NCBI RefSeq assembly: GCF_013426895.1
Contig: NZ_AP023174.1
Coordinates: forward strand, 2,914,001 to 2,978,000
DNA: 64,000 nucleotides
From: Paraburkholderia largidicola
GTDB taxonomy: Bacteria; Pseudomonadota; Gammaproteobacteria; Burkholderiales; Burkholderiaceae
Direction: 5' to 3'
Made by a program: the position numbers and the translations under genes. A model generated the notes under the pieces. That model did not search any database and had not been told where the DNA came from. It was given only the letters and a program-made list of their open reading frames with translations. Of this stretch, positions 44,210 through 52,758 are shown piece after piece (position 1 is the first letter of the stretch; every line of letters begins with the position of its first letter).

Positions 44210-44743
44210 TCAAAAAGGGCGCGCGGCAACGCGACGCCAATGTTTTTCGACAGAGCTTCCCTCGATCACCAGCTGCAATTGCAGCCACATCTGCGAATCC
44301 ACCTTGCGCCCATAGCCTCTTGCGGTGACGAGCCAGGCTTGCGCGCTTGCGCGGTTCGTCAGTTGCCACGTTTCGATCAGGCATTGCGGTGCACGAAACG
44401 ACAGCGACGTCGGCCACGATGCGAATGGCGCAATTGCATTCGATTCAAAGGTCGTTTGCGATTTCCAGCCGATGGGCTCTCCGCCGACACCTGGGATACC
44501 CGAAAACGAACCGTTGACGACATTGCGCGCACACGTCGACAGAGCCGAGTCCGCCGCGTGTAGCGCGATCAGATGGTCGGCCATGCCCGCCGCGTTTCGC
44601 GCAGCAGCCACCGATTGCTCGAACCATGCGGCCGAAGTCGTGAGCATCATCGCGGCGATCAGCAGTACGACGGGCAGCGCAATGCCCCGATCGCGCGCAT
44701 GCCGCTGCAACCGTCGCCCGTGTCTACCTGGCGGAGAGATCAT
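44210..44743 (-). CDS. pilX: PilX-like minor pilin
   Basis: Product of 177 residues. The N-terminal basic leader ends in DRGIALPVVLLIAAMMLTTS (about 18-37), which fits the PilX N-terminal motif lacking Glu at +5. A soluble domain follows with ADSALSTCARNVVNG and a Cys in APQCLIETW. Its ATG overlaps the PilW stop in ATGA. PilX proteins belong to the tip/initiation complex of type IV pili in the envelope. Confidence 0.8.
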   Translation of the reverse strand: MISPPGRHGRRLQRHARDRGIALPVVLLIAAMMLTTSAAWFEQSVAAARNAAGMADHLIALHAADSALSTCARNVVNGSFSGIPGVGGEPIGWKSQTTFESNAIAPFASWPTSLSFRAPQCLIETWQLTNRASAQAWLVTARGYGRKVDSQMWLQLQLVIEGSSVEKHWRRVAARPF

Positions 44744-45570
44744 GCCGCGCTCCCCTCGTTGTTGCGTATCGCGACGCGCCGCCAGAACGCCCGCCTCACG
44801 CGCGCATCGGCGCTGAGCGTGGGCACGCCATCACAGTCGACATAGCGCGTATGCGGCGTTTGCGGCACGCCTCGAACGAGCACGCACACGTCGACGGCGA
44901 CGACATTGGGCCATTGCGCGGGCGACAGCTGCGCTGCGTCAATCGCAGAAGATGCGCCGGCAAGCCAATACCGCAAGCGCACACGCTCGACACCTTCGAC
45001 AAGCGGCTGCGATGAATTAGCCTTCCCCGTTCCCTCGCAGTACAGCTCGGGCTCGCCCGTCGAGCCGCTGGTCTTCGCATAGAAGCGGTTCACGATGGAC
45101 ACGCCCGGCATATCGGCGTCCGTCTTCGTGACGCCCTGCCCGAGACAGTCGGTCGCAAGACCGGCTGCGGATGGCCACGTCGAAACGTTATCGGCGACGT
45201 AACGCACCGCGACGCCGTCCGAATGCGATGCCAGCGATTCGCAGGTCAGGCTGTCGTCGGCGCCGATTGGCCTGCCGCCCGTGCAGCCGAACAACCCCGG
45301 CCGCGCGGTAAACGTACGGGGGATGTCTGCGGAAACGAAACCTGCCATCTGCAACTGCTCGCCGATCAATGTCAACGCGGCCACGCCGGCGTCGTTTATC
45401 TGCACGGCATCGGCGGCCTGCGTGAAGGCGATTCGCTGCGAGCGGTAAAGCGACACCGCGCCCGCGGTCACGATCAGGCCGAGCGCCATCGCTATCGTCA
45501 TTTCGAGGAGCGTATGCCCGAAGGCCACGCGGTGACTGCGTGCACGCATGCAGAGAGCAAACGACTTCAT
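44740..45570 (-). CDS. pilW: PilW-like minor pilin
   Basis: Product of 276 residues. The prepilin signal is GHTLLEMTIAMALGLIVTAG (about 20-39), cleaved after Gly with Glu at +5. A long head domain, rich in Cys (GLFGCTGGRP, SLTCESLA, TDCLGQG, LYCEGTG), follows, and DACVxV-type strands (VVAVDVCVLVRGVP) near the C-terminus match PilW. Start at the ATG at 45570, overlapping the PilV stop (4 bp); the upstream frame is arginine-rich. Translationally coupled operon. Confidence 0.83.
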   Translation of the reverse strand: MKSFALCMRARSHRVAFGHTLLEMTIAMALGLIVTAGAVSLYRSQRIAFTQAADAVQINDAGVAALTLIGEQLQMAGFVSADIPRTFTARPGLFGCTGGRPIGADDSLTCESLASHSDGVAVRYVADNVSTWPSAAGLATDCLGQGVTKTDADMPGVSIVNRFYAKTSGSTGEPELYCEGTGKANSSQPLVEGVERVRLRYWLAGASSAIDAAQLSPAQWPNVVAVDVCVLVRGVPQTPHTRYVDCDGVPTLSADARVRRAFWRRVAIRNNEGSAA

Positions 45571-46001
45571 CGGGCAAACGCCATCACGACGCACTGCACG
45601 CCTTGCGGCACGTCCGCATCCCCGCACGAAGCGGGCATGTCGATCACGTCACCCGGATTCGAAATGCTGGCCGGCAAGCTGTCCCGCCAGGCCCATGTCG
45701 CGCGTGCAAAGGAAAGACCGGCGCCACCGCTTGTGCCCGCATCGCCCTTCGGCAACAGATTCGCGGCACGCGTTCTCCATTGCGCAATCGCCGCATCGTT
45801 GGGATTCGGCGCGCGCGCCGCCTCGGCGATTGCATCGGCAACGAGCGCGGCCTGCTCGCGATAGAACATCGCACGCGCGTCTCGCGCAATCGACCACTGC
45901 ACGGCAATCAGGCCAAGCACGGTGACGGCCGTGACAGCCACCGCGACGAGCACTTCTAGCAGGCTCTGGCCGCGCTGCGAGACACGATCAACGCGGATCA
46001 T
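45567..46001 (-). CDS. pilV: PilV-like minor pilin
   Basis: Product of 144 residues. Signal RGQSLLEVLVAVAVTAVTVL (about 10-29): Gly at -1 and Glu at +5, typical PilV. The start is the ATG at 46001, which overlaps the upstream FimT/FimU-like gene by 4 bp; the longer frame is a shadow. A head with a C-terminal Cys pair (PASCGDADVPQGVQCVVM) follows. Confidence 0.83.
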   Translation of the reverse strand: MIRVDRVSQRGQSLLEVLVAVAVTAVTVLGLIAVQWSIARDARAMFYREQAALVADAIAEAARAPNPNDAAIAQWRTRAANLLPKGDAGTSGGAGLSFARATWAWRDSLPASISNPGDVIDMPASCGDADVPQGVQCVVMAFAR

Positions 46002-46564
46002 GCCGCCGCTCCGCATGCGCCATCGACGATGCGCGCCCGTCCACCCGCCGCGATGCGAATGCAGCGTCGCCAGTCTTTGCCTTGCGTCGCTCTGGATTCG
46101 ACACGCGGACCGATATCGAAGCTGCGAAAGCTGCCGTTGGCCTGGCCCGCGGGTGGCGTGAACGTGAGATTGGTAAGCGCGCCGACGATGCTGACTGGCG
46201 CAAGATCGGGCAGCGCCCGCAACAGGTAAAAGCCACCCCCGCGCTCGATCATCACGGCCCATCCGCAGGACCAGTCAAGGACGCCCGTTTTGCACGGCTG
46301 ACCCGCAGCAAGACAGTGGCGCGCGGCATCGATCCGGCACACGGTCACGCGCGCGCCGCGCCGCAACGCCTCGCCGCGCGCGTAACTGAGCGTGGACAGC
46401 AGCGCGCGGGCGCGCGCGTCGACCTGATCGCGCAGATGCCACGCGACGAACGACGGCACCGTCAACGTCGCGACGATCGCGAGCAACGCAATCACGATGA
46501 ACGTTTCGAACAGTGTGAACCCGCGGCACACGTGCGGCGCATGAGCATTCCGTTTCATCAGCAT
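45998..46564 (-). CDS. FimT/FimU (GspH-type) minor pseudopilin
   Basis: Product of 188 residues. The signal CRGFTLFETFIVIALLAIVA (about 13-32) is canonical: cleavage after Gly, Phe at +1, Glu at +5. The GspH-like head includes ALLSTLSYARGEALRRGARV (about 59-78) and paired Cys. First gene of the operon fimT-pilV-pilW-pilX-pilE, which initiates pilus assembly and primes pilus tips. No pilY1 gene is present within or next to it. Confidence 0.85.
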   Translation of the reverse strand: MLMKRNAHAPHVCRGFTLFETFIVIALLAIVATLTVPSFVAWHLRDQVDARARALLSTLSYARGEALRRGARVTVCRIDAARHCLAAGQPCKTGVLDWSCGWAVMIERGGGFYLLRALPDLAPVSIVGALTNLTFTPPAGQANGSFRSFDIGPRVESRATQGKDWRRCIRIAAGGRARIVDGACGAAA

Positions 46565-46730
46565 TCCTCGATATCCGCCAAGAATGCGACGACTCTAACG
46601 ACGTGCAACGACGCCCACAATTAGCCGGATGGCCAGGTGGCGGACGCACGAATCCCTGCACGAGAATGTCCGTGCATCAGGTGAATTCGCGGCAGAACTT
46701 CAGGGAGAGAAAATGCGGATGCGCGACAAA

Positions 46731-47222
46731 TCAGCGCTTGCGGGTAGGCTTCGCGGGCGCAGCCGGAGCGTTCATCCGGCGAAACTCTTCAATGACGTCC
46801 TCGAACTCGGAGACGTCTTCGAAACGCCGGTACACGGAAGCAAAGCGCACGTAAGCGATGGTGTCGAGCGCGCGCAGTTCGTTCATCACGAGCTCGCCCA
46901 GACGCTCGCTGCGCACTTCGCGCTCGCCGCTGCCGAGCAATTGATACTCGATGCGCGACGCGGCGGCATCGATGGCGTCGGCAGCAACTGGACGCTTGCG
47001 CAGCGCCAGTTGCATGCTCGCGACGATCTTGCGGCGATCGAATTCCGTGCGGCTGCCATCCTTCTTGACGACCGACGGCAACGCCAGCTCGACCCGCTCG
47101 TACGTCGTGAAACGTTTGTCGCAGGCCGGGCAGCGGCGGCGGCGCCGGATCGCGGCGCCGTCCTCGGACACACGCGAGTCGACGACCTGTGTATCGTCAT
47201 GCCGGCAAAAGGGGCAGCGCAT
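46731..47222 (-). CDS. nrdR: Transcriptional repressor of ribonucleotide reductase genes
   Basis: Product of 163 residues, standard NrdR. An N-terminal zinc ribbon ([17 protein letters not shown], then [20 protein letters not shown]) is followed by an ATP-cone domain ([20 protein letters not shown], about 51-70) and a C-terminal tail ending in Lys/Arg. It binds NrdR boxes upstream of nrd genes in an ATP/dATP-dependent way. Six bases downstream of glyA, so co-transcribed, the common glyA-nrdR order of betaproteobacteria. Confidence 0.95.
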   Translation of the reverse strand: MRCPFCRHDDTQVVDSRVSEDGAAIRRRRRCPACDKRFTTYERVELALPSVVKKDGSRTEFDRRKIVASMQLALRKRPVAADAIDAAASRIEYQLLGSGEREVRSERLGELVMNELRALDTIAYVRFASVYRRFEDVSEFEDVIEEFRRMNAPAAPAKPTRKR

Positions 47223-47228
47223 GGTGGC

Positions 47229-48476
47229 TTAGCGGTAGACCGGGAAGCGTTGGGTCAACTCGGCGACCTGCGCGCGCACGCGCTCGATCGTAGCCGTGTC
47301 TTCCGGGTTGTCCAGCACGTCGGCGATCAGGTTGCCGACCTGCTCGGCTTCCTTCGTGCCGAAGCCGCGCGTGGTCATTGCCGGCGAACCCAGGCGGATA
47401 CCGCTCGTCACGAACGGCTTTTCCGGGTCGTTCGGGATCGCGTTCTTGTTCACGGTGATGTGCGCCGCGCCGAGTGCCGCTTCCGCTGCCTTGCCCGTGA
47501 TCTTCTTCGCGCGCAGGTCGACCAGCATCACGTGGCTTTCCGTACGGCCCGACACGATGCGCAGGCCGCGCTTGACGAGCGTTTCAGCCAGCACGCGCGC
47601 GTTGTCGACGACGTGCTGCTGGTATTCCTTGAACTCCGGCGTCAGGGCTTCCTTGAACGCGACAGCCTTGCCCGCGATCACGTGCATCAGCGGACCGCCC
47701 TGGATGCCCGGGAAGATCGCCGAGTTGATCTGCTTCTCGAACTCGGCCTTCATCAGGATCACGCCGCCGCGCGGGCCGCGCAGGCTCTTGTGCGTGGTCG
47801 TCGTGACGAAGTCGGCGAACGGCACCGGGTTCGGGTAGACGCCTGCTGCGATCAGGCCGGCATAGTGCGCCATGTCGACCATCAGGTACGCGCCGACCGA
47901 CTTCGCGATCTTCGACAGACGCTCGAAGTCGATGCGCAGCGCAAACGCCGAAGCGCCCGCGACGATGATCTTCGGCTTGTGTTCCTGGGCGAGCTTTTCT
48001 GCCGCGTCGTAGTCGATGTCCTCGGCTTCGTTCAGACCATAGCTGACGACGTTGAACCACTTGCCCGACATGTTGACGGGCGAGCCGTGCGTCAAATGGC
48101 CGCCGTGCGCGAGGCTCATGCCCATGATCGTGTCGCCCGGCTTGAGCATCGCGAAGAACACGCCCTGGTTGGCCTGCGAGCCCGAGTTCGGCTGGACGTT
48201 CGCGGCTTCGGCGCCGAACAGCTGCTTCACGCGGTCGATTGCGAGCTGCTCGACGACGTCGACGTATTCACAGCCGCCGTAGTAGCGCTTGCCCGGGTAG
48301 CCTTCGGCGTACTTGTTGGTGAGCTGCGAGCCCTGCGCGGCCATCACGGCCGGGCTCGTGTAGTTTTCCGACGCGATCAGTTCGATGTGCTCTTCCTGAC
48401 GGCGGTTTTCGTCCTGGATCGCGCTCCAGATTTCCGGATCGACATTGGCGATGGTGCTTTGGGCTTTGTCAAACAT
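47229..48476 (-). CDS. glyA: Serine hydroxymethyltransferase
   Basis: PLP enzyme interconverting serine and glycine with tetrahydrofolate, main source of one-carbon units. 415 residues. Start [20 protein letters not shown] at 48476 with GGAA eight bases upstream; the open frame continues 5' but is not GlyA-like. Seen: [40 protein letters not shown], and the PLP Lys in [15 protein letters not shown] (about 223-237). Cytoplasmic. Operon with nrdR. Confidence 0.97.
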   Translation of the reverse strand: MFDKAQSTIANVDPEIWSAIQDENRRQEEHIELIASENYTSPAVMAAQGSQLTNKYAEGYPGKRYYGGCEYVDVVEQLAIDRVKQLFGAEAANVQPNSGSQANQGVFFAMLKPGDTIMGMSLAHGGHLTHGSPVNMSGKWFNVVSYGLNEAEDIDYDAAEKLAQEHKPKIIVAGASAFALRIDFERLSKIAKSVGAYLMVDMAHYAGLIAAGVYPNPVPFADFVTTTTHKSLRGPRGGVILMKAEFEKQINSAIFPGIQGGPLMHVIAGKAVAFKEALTPEFKEYQQHVVDNARVLAETLVKRGLRIVSGRTESHVMLVDLRAKKITGKAAEAALGAAHITVNKNAIPNDPEKPFVTSGIRLGSPAMTTRGFGTKEAEQVGNLIADVLDNPEDTATIERVRAQVAELTQRFPVYR

Positions 48477-48986
48477 GCTGGTTCCGTTAAGTGTGTTCAG
48501 GTTGACCGGATCGTGCGCAGGTCGTGTGCCGGGAGCGTATTGGGTACGCAGCACTGCTGGCCACCGCTGATGGTGGGAGCCTTGACGTGGCGTATGAAGG
48601 AGGTGCCGCACACGCGAGTCAGGACAACCACCGGCAGCGCAAACGACGGCGCGCGCGAAACATGGCTGCCCAGGCGAACGGCAAAACGGCACCCTGCGCT
48701 TCACGGTGGGACGCTCCACCTTGAACCCGTCAGGCTTGACAGCATGGGGTTCTATCGCCAGTCACGCAGGGATGAGCGCGTTAGTTTATTGGAACCGGGT
48801 CGAATAGGCAACCGAGGCAACCGAGCCGGCCGGCGCGCCGCCACGGCGGCCAGAAGCCCCGGCCCGCCGTGGCGGCGGCCGCCCGGCGGGCTGCCCGAAC
48901 GTGCCTCCGCGCGGCGGGGTCATTCTTGCCGCATCGCCACAATGGAAGTAGGCTTGTGGCCTTTCTTCACCGACCAGGGAACAGCA
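48477..48986. other. Divergent intergenic region (glyA / SDR)
   Basis: About 510 bases holding both promoters. A GGTGG/CCACC hairpin (about 48701-48716) lies on the glyA leader side. I looked for glycine, SAM/SAH and THF riboswitch features in the glyA leader and could not match one. Open frames across it are antisense shadows or extensions. Confidence 0.4.
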
Positions 48987-49733
48987 ATGATCGTGTTCGT
49001 CACCGGCGCGTCCGCAGGGTTCGGCGCCGCTATCGCCAGGGCTTTCGTCAAGGGCGGCCATCGCGTGGTCGCGACCGCGCGCCGCAAGGACCGCTTGCAG
49101 GCGCTCGCCGACGAGCTCGGCGAAAACCTCCTGCCCTTCGAGCTCGACGTGCGCGACCGCGCAGCCGTCGAAGCCGTCCCCAACGCCCTGCCCGCCGACT
49201 TCGCCGCCGTCGACGTGCTCGTCAACAACGCCGGCCTCGCGCTTGGGCTCGAGCCCGCCCAGCGCGCCGTGCTCGACGACTGGACGACGATGATCGACAC
49301 CAACTGCATGGGTCTCGTGCAGGTCACGAGGGCCTTTCTGCCGGGCATGATCGAGCGCAGTCGCGGGCATGTGTTCAATCTGGGGTCGGTGGCGGCCATG
49401 TACCCGTATCCGGGCGGCAACGTGTACGGCGCGACCAAGGCGTTCGTGCGCCAGTTCAGCCTGAACCTGCGCGCCGACCTGCACGGCACGCCTGTCCGCG
49501 TAACGGACATCGAGCCGGGCCTGTGCGGCGGCACCGAGTTTTCGAACGTGCGTTTCCGCGGCGACGACGAGAAGGCTGCGGGCGTCTATCAGAACGTCCA
49601 GCCGCTCACGGCCGAAGACATCGCCGATTCGATCTACTGGATCGCGACGCGCCCCGCGCACGTCAACATCAATACGATCGAACTGATGCCTGTCGCGCAG
49701 TCGTTTGCGGGCCTGAACATCCACCGCGGCTAG
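48987..49733 (+). CDS. Short-chain dehydrogenase (YdfG-type 3-hydroxy acid dehydrogenase)
   Basis: NADP-dependent oxidoreductase of 248 residues. Start at the ATG at 48987 (MIVFVTGASAGFGAAIARAF), giving the nucleotide-binding TGxxxGxG motif at residues 6-13; ATARRKDRL suits NADP. NNAG at about 78-81, catalytic Ser in NLGSVAAMYPYPGG, and YGATK (about 150-154) are all present. The ending IELMPVAQSFAGLNIHR is characteristic of YdfG, which acts on L-allo-threonine, serine and 3-hydroxypropionate-type substrates. Single gene, 131 bp upstream of ybgC. Confidence 0.9.
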   Translation: MIVFVTGASAGFGAAIARAFVKGGHRVVATARRKDRLQALADELGENLLPFELDVRDRAAVEAVPNALPADFAAVDVLVNNAGLALGLEPAQRAVLDDWTTMIDTNCMGLVQVTRAFLPGMIERSRGHVFNLGSVAAMYPYPGGNVYGATKAFVRQFSLNLRADLHGTPVRVTDIEPGLCGGTEFSNVRFRGDDEKAAGVYQNVQPLTAEDIADSIYWIATRPAHVNINTIELMPVAQSFAGLNIHRG

Positions 49734-49851
49734 GTTTCACGGGCGCGCCGCGTCGACAGGATCGTGCGGCAGCGACGCGGCACCCGTCGTGCAGGTCGAA
49801 CGCAACCGGACACGAAAGTGCCCAAAAATGCGGCGCGCTTTTGCGTTCCGG

Positions 49852-49857
49852 TAAAAT
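49852..49857 (+). promoter_or_regulatory. Candidate -10 box of the ybgC-tol-pal operon
   Basis: TAAAAT in the context CCGGTAAAATGCGCGCC ends eight bases before the first ATG of ybgC, so transcription would start at or next to the start codon (leaderless or near-leaderless mRNA). No good -35 box was found 17 bases upstream. Confidence 0.4.
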
Positions 49858-49864
49858 GCGCGCC

Positions 49865-50326
49865 ATGAATATGTCTGACAGTCAGTCCGGCGCGCCAATC
49901 GGCTTCATCTGGCCGATTCGCGTGTATTACGAAGACACCGACGCCGGCGGCATCGTGTTTTACGCGAACTACCTGAAGTTTTTCGAGCGCGCGCGCACCG
50001 AATGGCTACGCGCGTGCGGCGTCGATCAACGCAAGCTGGCCGAAGAATCGGGCGCGCTGTTCGTCGTGCGCAGCACCGCGCTCGACTACCTTGCGCCTGC
50101 CCGGCTCGACGACATGCTGCGCATCGTCAGCCGGATCGAGCGGCTTGGCCGCGCATCGGTGGATTTCGCTCAGGAAGCCTGGCGCGACGACACGCTGCTG
50201 GCAACGGGCACGATCCGCGTCGGCTGTGTCGACTCGAAATCGATGAAGCCGGCCGCCATTCCTCCGCCGGTTCACGCCGCGTTGCGGCGCGAACCGGGCC
50301 CCAGCGTGTCAACGGCAAGTATTTGA
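49865..50326 (+). CDS. ybgC: Tol-Pal-associated acyl-CoA thioesterase
   Basis: Hot-dog-fold thioesterase of 153 residues. Signature IRVYYEDTDAGGIVFYANYL (about 18-37) with the catalytic Asp in EDTDAGG, then KFFERARTEWLRACGV. Cytoplasmic; hydrolyses short- or medium-chain acyl-CoAs or acyl-ACP and accompanies tol genes in most proteobacteria. Possible starts at 49865 and 49871. No ribosome binding site is visible, in line with the nearby -10 box. First gene of ybgC-tolQRAB-pal-cpoB; 165 bp to tolQ. Confidence 0.92.
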   Translation: MNMSDSQSGAPIGFIWPIRVYYEDTDAGGIVFYANYLKFFERARTEWLRACGVDQRKLAEESGALFVVRSTALDYLAPARLDDMLRIVSRIERLGRASVDFAQEAWRDDTLLATGTIRVGCVDSKSMKPAAIPPPVHAALRREPGPSVSTASI

Positions 50327-50491
50327 GCGTCGTTGTTAGCTGGACAGTGAACTCGTAACGGTCACAACAAGACCAAGCATGGTTCGGCGAAGAGTCCGCC
50401 GAAGCTTCCGGTTTGCCAACCAATTGCCAACCAAACGCTTCGACTCACCTTGCAGCCGGACGCCCCACCCGGGACGTTACAACGAACCTCT

Positions 50492-51169
50492 ATGAACACT
50501 ACACAAGATCTGTCGATCATTTCCCTCGTTCTCAATGCGAGCCTGCTGGCGCAGGCAGTGATGGCGCTGCTGTTGCTGCTGTCGCTGATGTCGTGGACTT
50601 TCATCTTCCGCAAGTGGTTTGCGATTCGCCGCGCGCGGGCGCAGACTGAACGCTTCGAACGCGATTTCTGGTCGGGCGGCGACCTGCAGGCGCTGTATCA
50701 GAGCGCCGCGAACAACCGTCACACGATCGGCGCGCTCGAACGTATTTTCGAGTCGGGCATGCGTGAGTTCCTGAAGGGCAAGGAAAAGCGCCTCAACGAT
50801 CCGGGCGCGATTCTCGACGGCGCGCGCCGTGCCATGCGCGCCGCGTTCCAGCGCGAAATGGACGTGCTCGAAGCCAACCTCGCGTTCCTCGCATCGGTCG
50901 GTTCGGTCAGCCCGTATATCGGTCTGTTCGGCACGGTGTGGGGCATCATGAATGCGTTTCGCGGCCTCGCGAACGTCCAGCAGGCTACCCTCGCGAACGT
51001 CGCGCCAGGCATCGCCGAAGCGCTGACGGCAACGGCCATCGGCCTGTTCGCCGCGATCCCCGCCGTGGTCGCCTACAACCGCTACGCGCACGATATCGAC
51101 CGCCTCGCGATCCGCTTCGAAACCTTCATCGAAGAGTTCTCGAACATCCTGCAACGTCAGGCCCATTAA
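50492..51169 (+). CDS. tolQ: Tol-Pal system motor protein
   Basis: Inner-membrane proton-channel subunit (ExbB/MotA family), 225 residues. One membrane segment at about 15-38 (LLAQAVMALLLLLSLMSWTF) and two near 130-155 and 165-190, with SVGSVSPYIGLFGTVWGIMN and GIAEALTATAIGLFAAIPAV, the conserved channel-lining helices. The start is the ATG at 50492, where the family begins. Works with TolR to energise TolA. tolR begins 10 bp later. Confidence 0.95.
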   Translation: MNTTQDLSIISLVLNASLLAQAVMALLLLLSLMSWTFIFRKWFAIRRARAQTERFERDFWSGGDLQALYQSAANNRHTIGALERIFESGMREFLKGKEKRLNDPGAILDGARRAMRAAFQREMDVLEANLAFLASVGSVSPYIGLFGTVWGIMNAFRGLANVQQATLANVAPGIAEALTATAIGLFAAIPAVVAYNRYAHDIDRLAIRFETFIEEFSNILQRQAH

Positions 51170-51179
51170 GGAGTCCACG

Positions 51180-51626
51180 ATGGCCGGTTCAGCCCGTTCC
51201 AGCATGCGCGGCAGCCGCTCGCGCCGCGCGATGGCCGACATCAACGTCGTCCCGTACATCGACGTGATGCTCGTGCTGCTCGTGATCTTCATGGTGACGG
51301 CCCCGCTCGTGGCGCCGTCAATCGTGAACCTGCCGACTGTCGGCGGCGCCGCGCCGCAGCAGCAGACCCCGCCTGTCGTCGTCAACATCAAGGCGGACGG
51401 CAACATGAACGTCAAGTACAAGGACGACGCGGGCGCGACGCAACAGGAGACGATGACGCAGGCCGATCTGCGCAGCTTCGTCACCGACCGTCAGGCGTCG
51501 CATCCCGACCAGCCCGTCGTGATCGCCGCCGACAAAACCGTCAAGTATGAAGTCGTGATGAACGTGATGTCCGACCTGAAGGCTCGTGGCGTCAAGCGCG
51601 TTGGATTGCTCGTCAAATCGCAATGA
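51180..51626 (+). CDS. tolR: Tol-Pal system protein
   Basis: Inner-membrane, 148 residues, ExbD family. A basic start (SARSSMRGSRSRRAMADINV) is followed by YIDVMLVLLVIFMVTAPLVA (about 25-44), in which the Asp carries protons, then a periplasmic domain (VIAADKTVKYEVVMNVMSDL, about 118-137). Its stop overlaps the tolA start by 4 bp. Confidence 0.95.
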   Translation: MAGSARSSMRGSRSRRAMADINVVPYIDVMLVLLVIFMVTAPLVAPSIVNLPTVGGAAPQQQTPPVVVNIKADGNMNVKYKDDAGATQQETMTQADLRSFVTDRQASHPDQPVVIAADKTVKYEVVMNVMSDLKARGVKRVGLLVKSQ

Positions 51627-52642
51627 CCCGCCAGAAAAACGCCTACCCGCTTCGACCGCCGCGCGAGCGCGGCACGTGGCGCGCGTTCGCGCTCGCCGCG
51701 CTGATGCACGTGCTGCTGGGGTTCTTCCTGTATCACGGCATCCATTGGCAGAACAGCACGCCCGCGGGCGCGGAAGCCGAACTGTGGACGGAAGTGCCCG
51801 ACGTGCCGACGCCGCGCGTCGTCGTGCCGCCGCCCGTCCCCGTCAAGCCCGCGCCACAGGTCAACGACGAACAGGCCGATATCGCGCTGCAGGAAAAGAA
51901 ACGTAAGCAGCAGGAAGCGCAGCGCCAGGCTGAAATCGCCGAGCAGCAACGTCAGCAGAAGCTGCAGGCCCAGCAGGAAGCCGAGGCGAAACGCCAGCAG
52001 CAGCTCGCCGCCGACCAGGCCGCGGCAGCCGCCGCCGCGAAGCTCAAGCAGCAACAGCAGCAACAGGCCGACAAACTCAAGCAGCAGCAACTCGCCCAGC
52101 AGAAGCAGGAGCAGTTGAAGAAGCAGCAGGAAGAGCAGAAGGAACAGCAAAAGGAACAGGAAGCGAAGCAGGCGCAAGCCGACGCGCAGGCCAAGGCCGA
52201 CGCGGCGAAGGCCGCCAAGGCGAAGGCTGCGGCCCAGGCCGCCGAAGCCGCGAAGAAGCTCGATGCCGAGCGACGCCAGCGTCTTGCCGCGCTGCAAGGC
52301 GTTGCGGGCGGCGAAGGCTCGACGGGCAACGGGCTGGCGAAGAGCGGCACGGGCACGGGTTCGGGCGGCAATTCCACGTCGCCGGGCTATGCGGAGAAGG
52401 TCCAGCGCCGCGTGCGTCCGAACATCATCTGGTCCGGCGATACGTCGGGCCTGCAAACGGTCGTCTCCGTGCGCTGCTCGCCGACGGGCACGCTGCTGAG
52501 CGCGACCGTCACCCGCAGCAGCGGGAACCAGGCGTGGGACGACGCCGCGCTGCGGGCCGTCCAGCGGTCGGATCCGATGCCGCAGGATATCGACGGCAAG
52601 ACGCCCGGCAGTTTTACGATCACGCTGCGTCCAGCCGCCTGA
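51623..52642 (+). CDS. tolA: Tol-Pal system bridging protein
   Basis: Trans-periplasmic protein of 339 residues that links TolQR to Pal and TolB during division. N-terminal anchor (FALAALMHVLLGFFLYHGIH, about 18-37, with the Ser/His region adapted for TolQR contact). A long helical domain (about 90-225) of Lys, Gln, Glu and Ala repeats, almost one continuous coiled coil. A Gly/Ser linker (GGEGSTGNGLAKSGTGTGSG), then the C-terminal TonB-like domain (KVQRRVRPNIIWSGDTSGLQ; about 260-339). Confidence 0.95.
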   Translation: MTRQKNAYPLRPPRERGTWRAFALAALMHVLLGFFLYHGIHWQNSTPAGAEAELWTEVPDVPTPRVVVPPPVPVKPAPQVNDEQADIALQEKKRKQQEAQRQAEIAEQQRQQKLQAQQEAEAKRQQQLAADQAAAAAAAKLKQQQQQQADKLKQQQLAQQKQEQLKKQQEEQKEQQKEQEAKQAQADAQAKADAAKAAKAKAAAQAAEAAKKLDAERRQRLAALQGVAGGEGSTGNGLAKSGTGTGSGGNSTSPGYAEKVQRRVRPNIIWSGDTSGLQTVVSVRCSPTGTLLSATVTRSSGNQAWDDAALRAVQRSDPMPQDIDGKTPGSFTITLRPAA

Positions 52643-52758
52643 CGCAGGCGTTTCCGATTCGCACGCTGTCGCATGCGGACCGGGAACGAAATCTGCGTAG
52701 GTCGGTCTGTTTGTAGTCGTGAAGTGTTAGTAATTCGTTTTTGGGGAACCTATACAGA

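Noticed and set aside
46629..48986. Very long plus-strand open frame antisense to nrdR and glyA
   Set aside because: Only its final part, from 48987, is a real gene (SDR); the rest is the complement of two well-identified genes.
48477..48986. Riboswitch in the glyA leader
   Set aside because: I could not match glycine, SAM/SAH or tetrahydrofolate consensus features; only a short GGTGG/CCACC hairpin is visible. An Infernal search against Rfam would decide.
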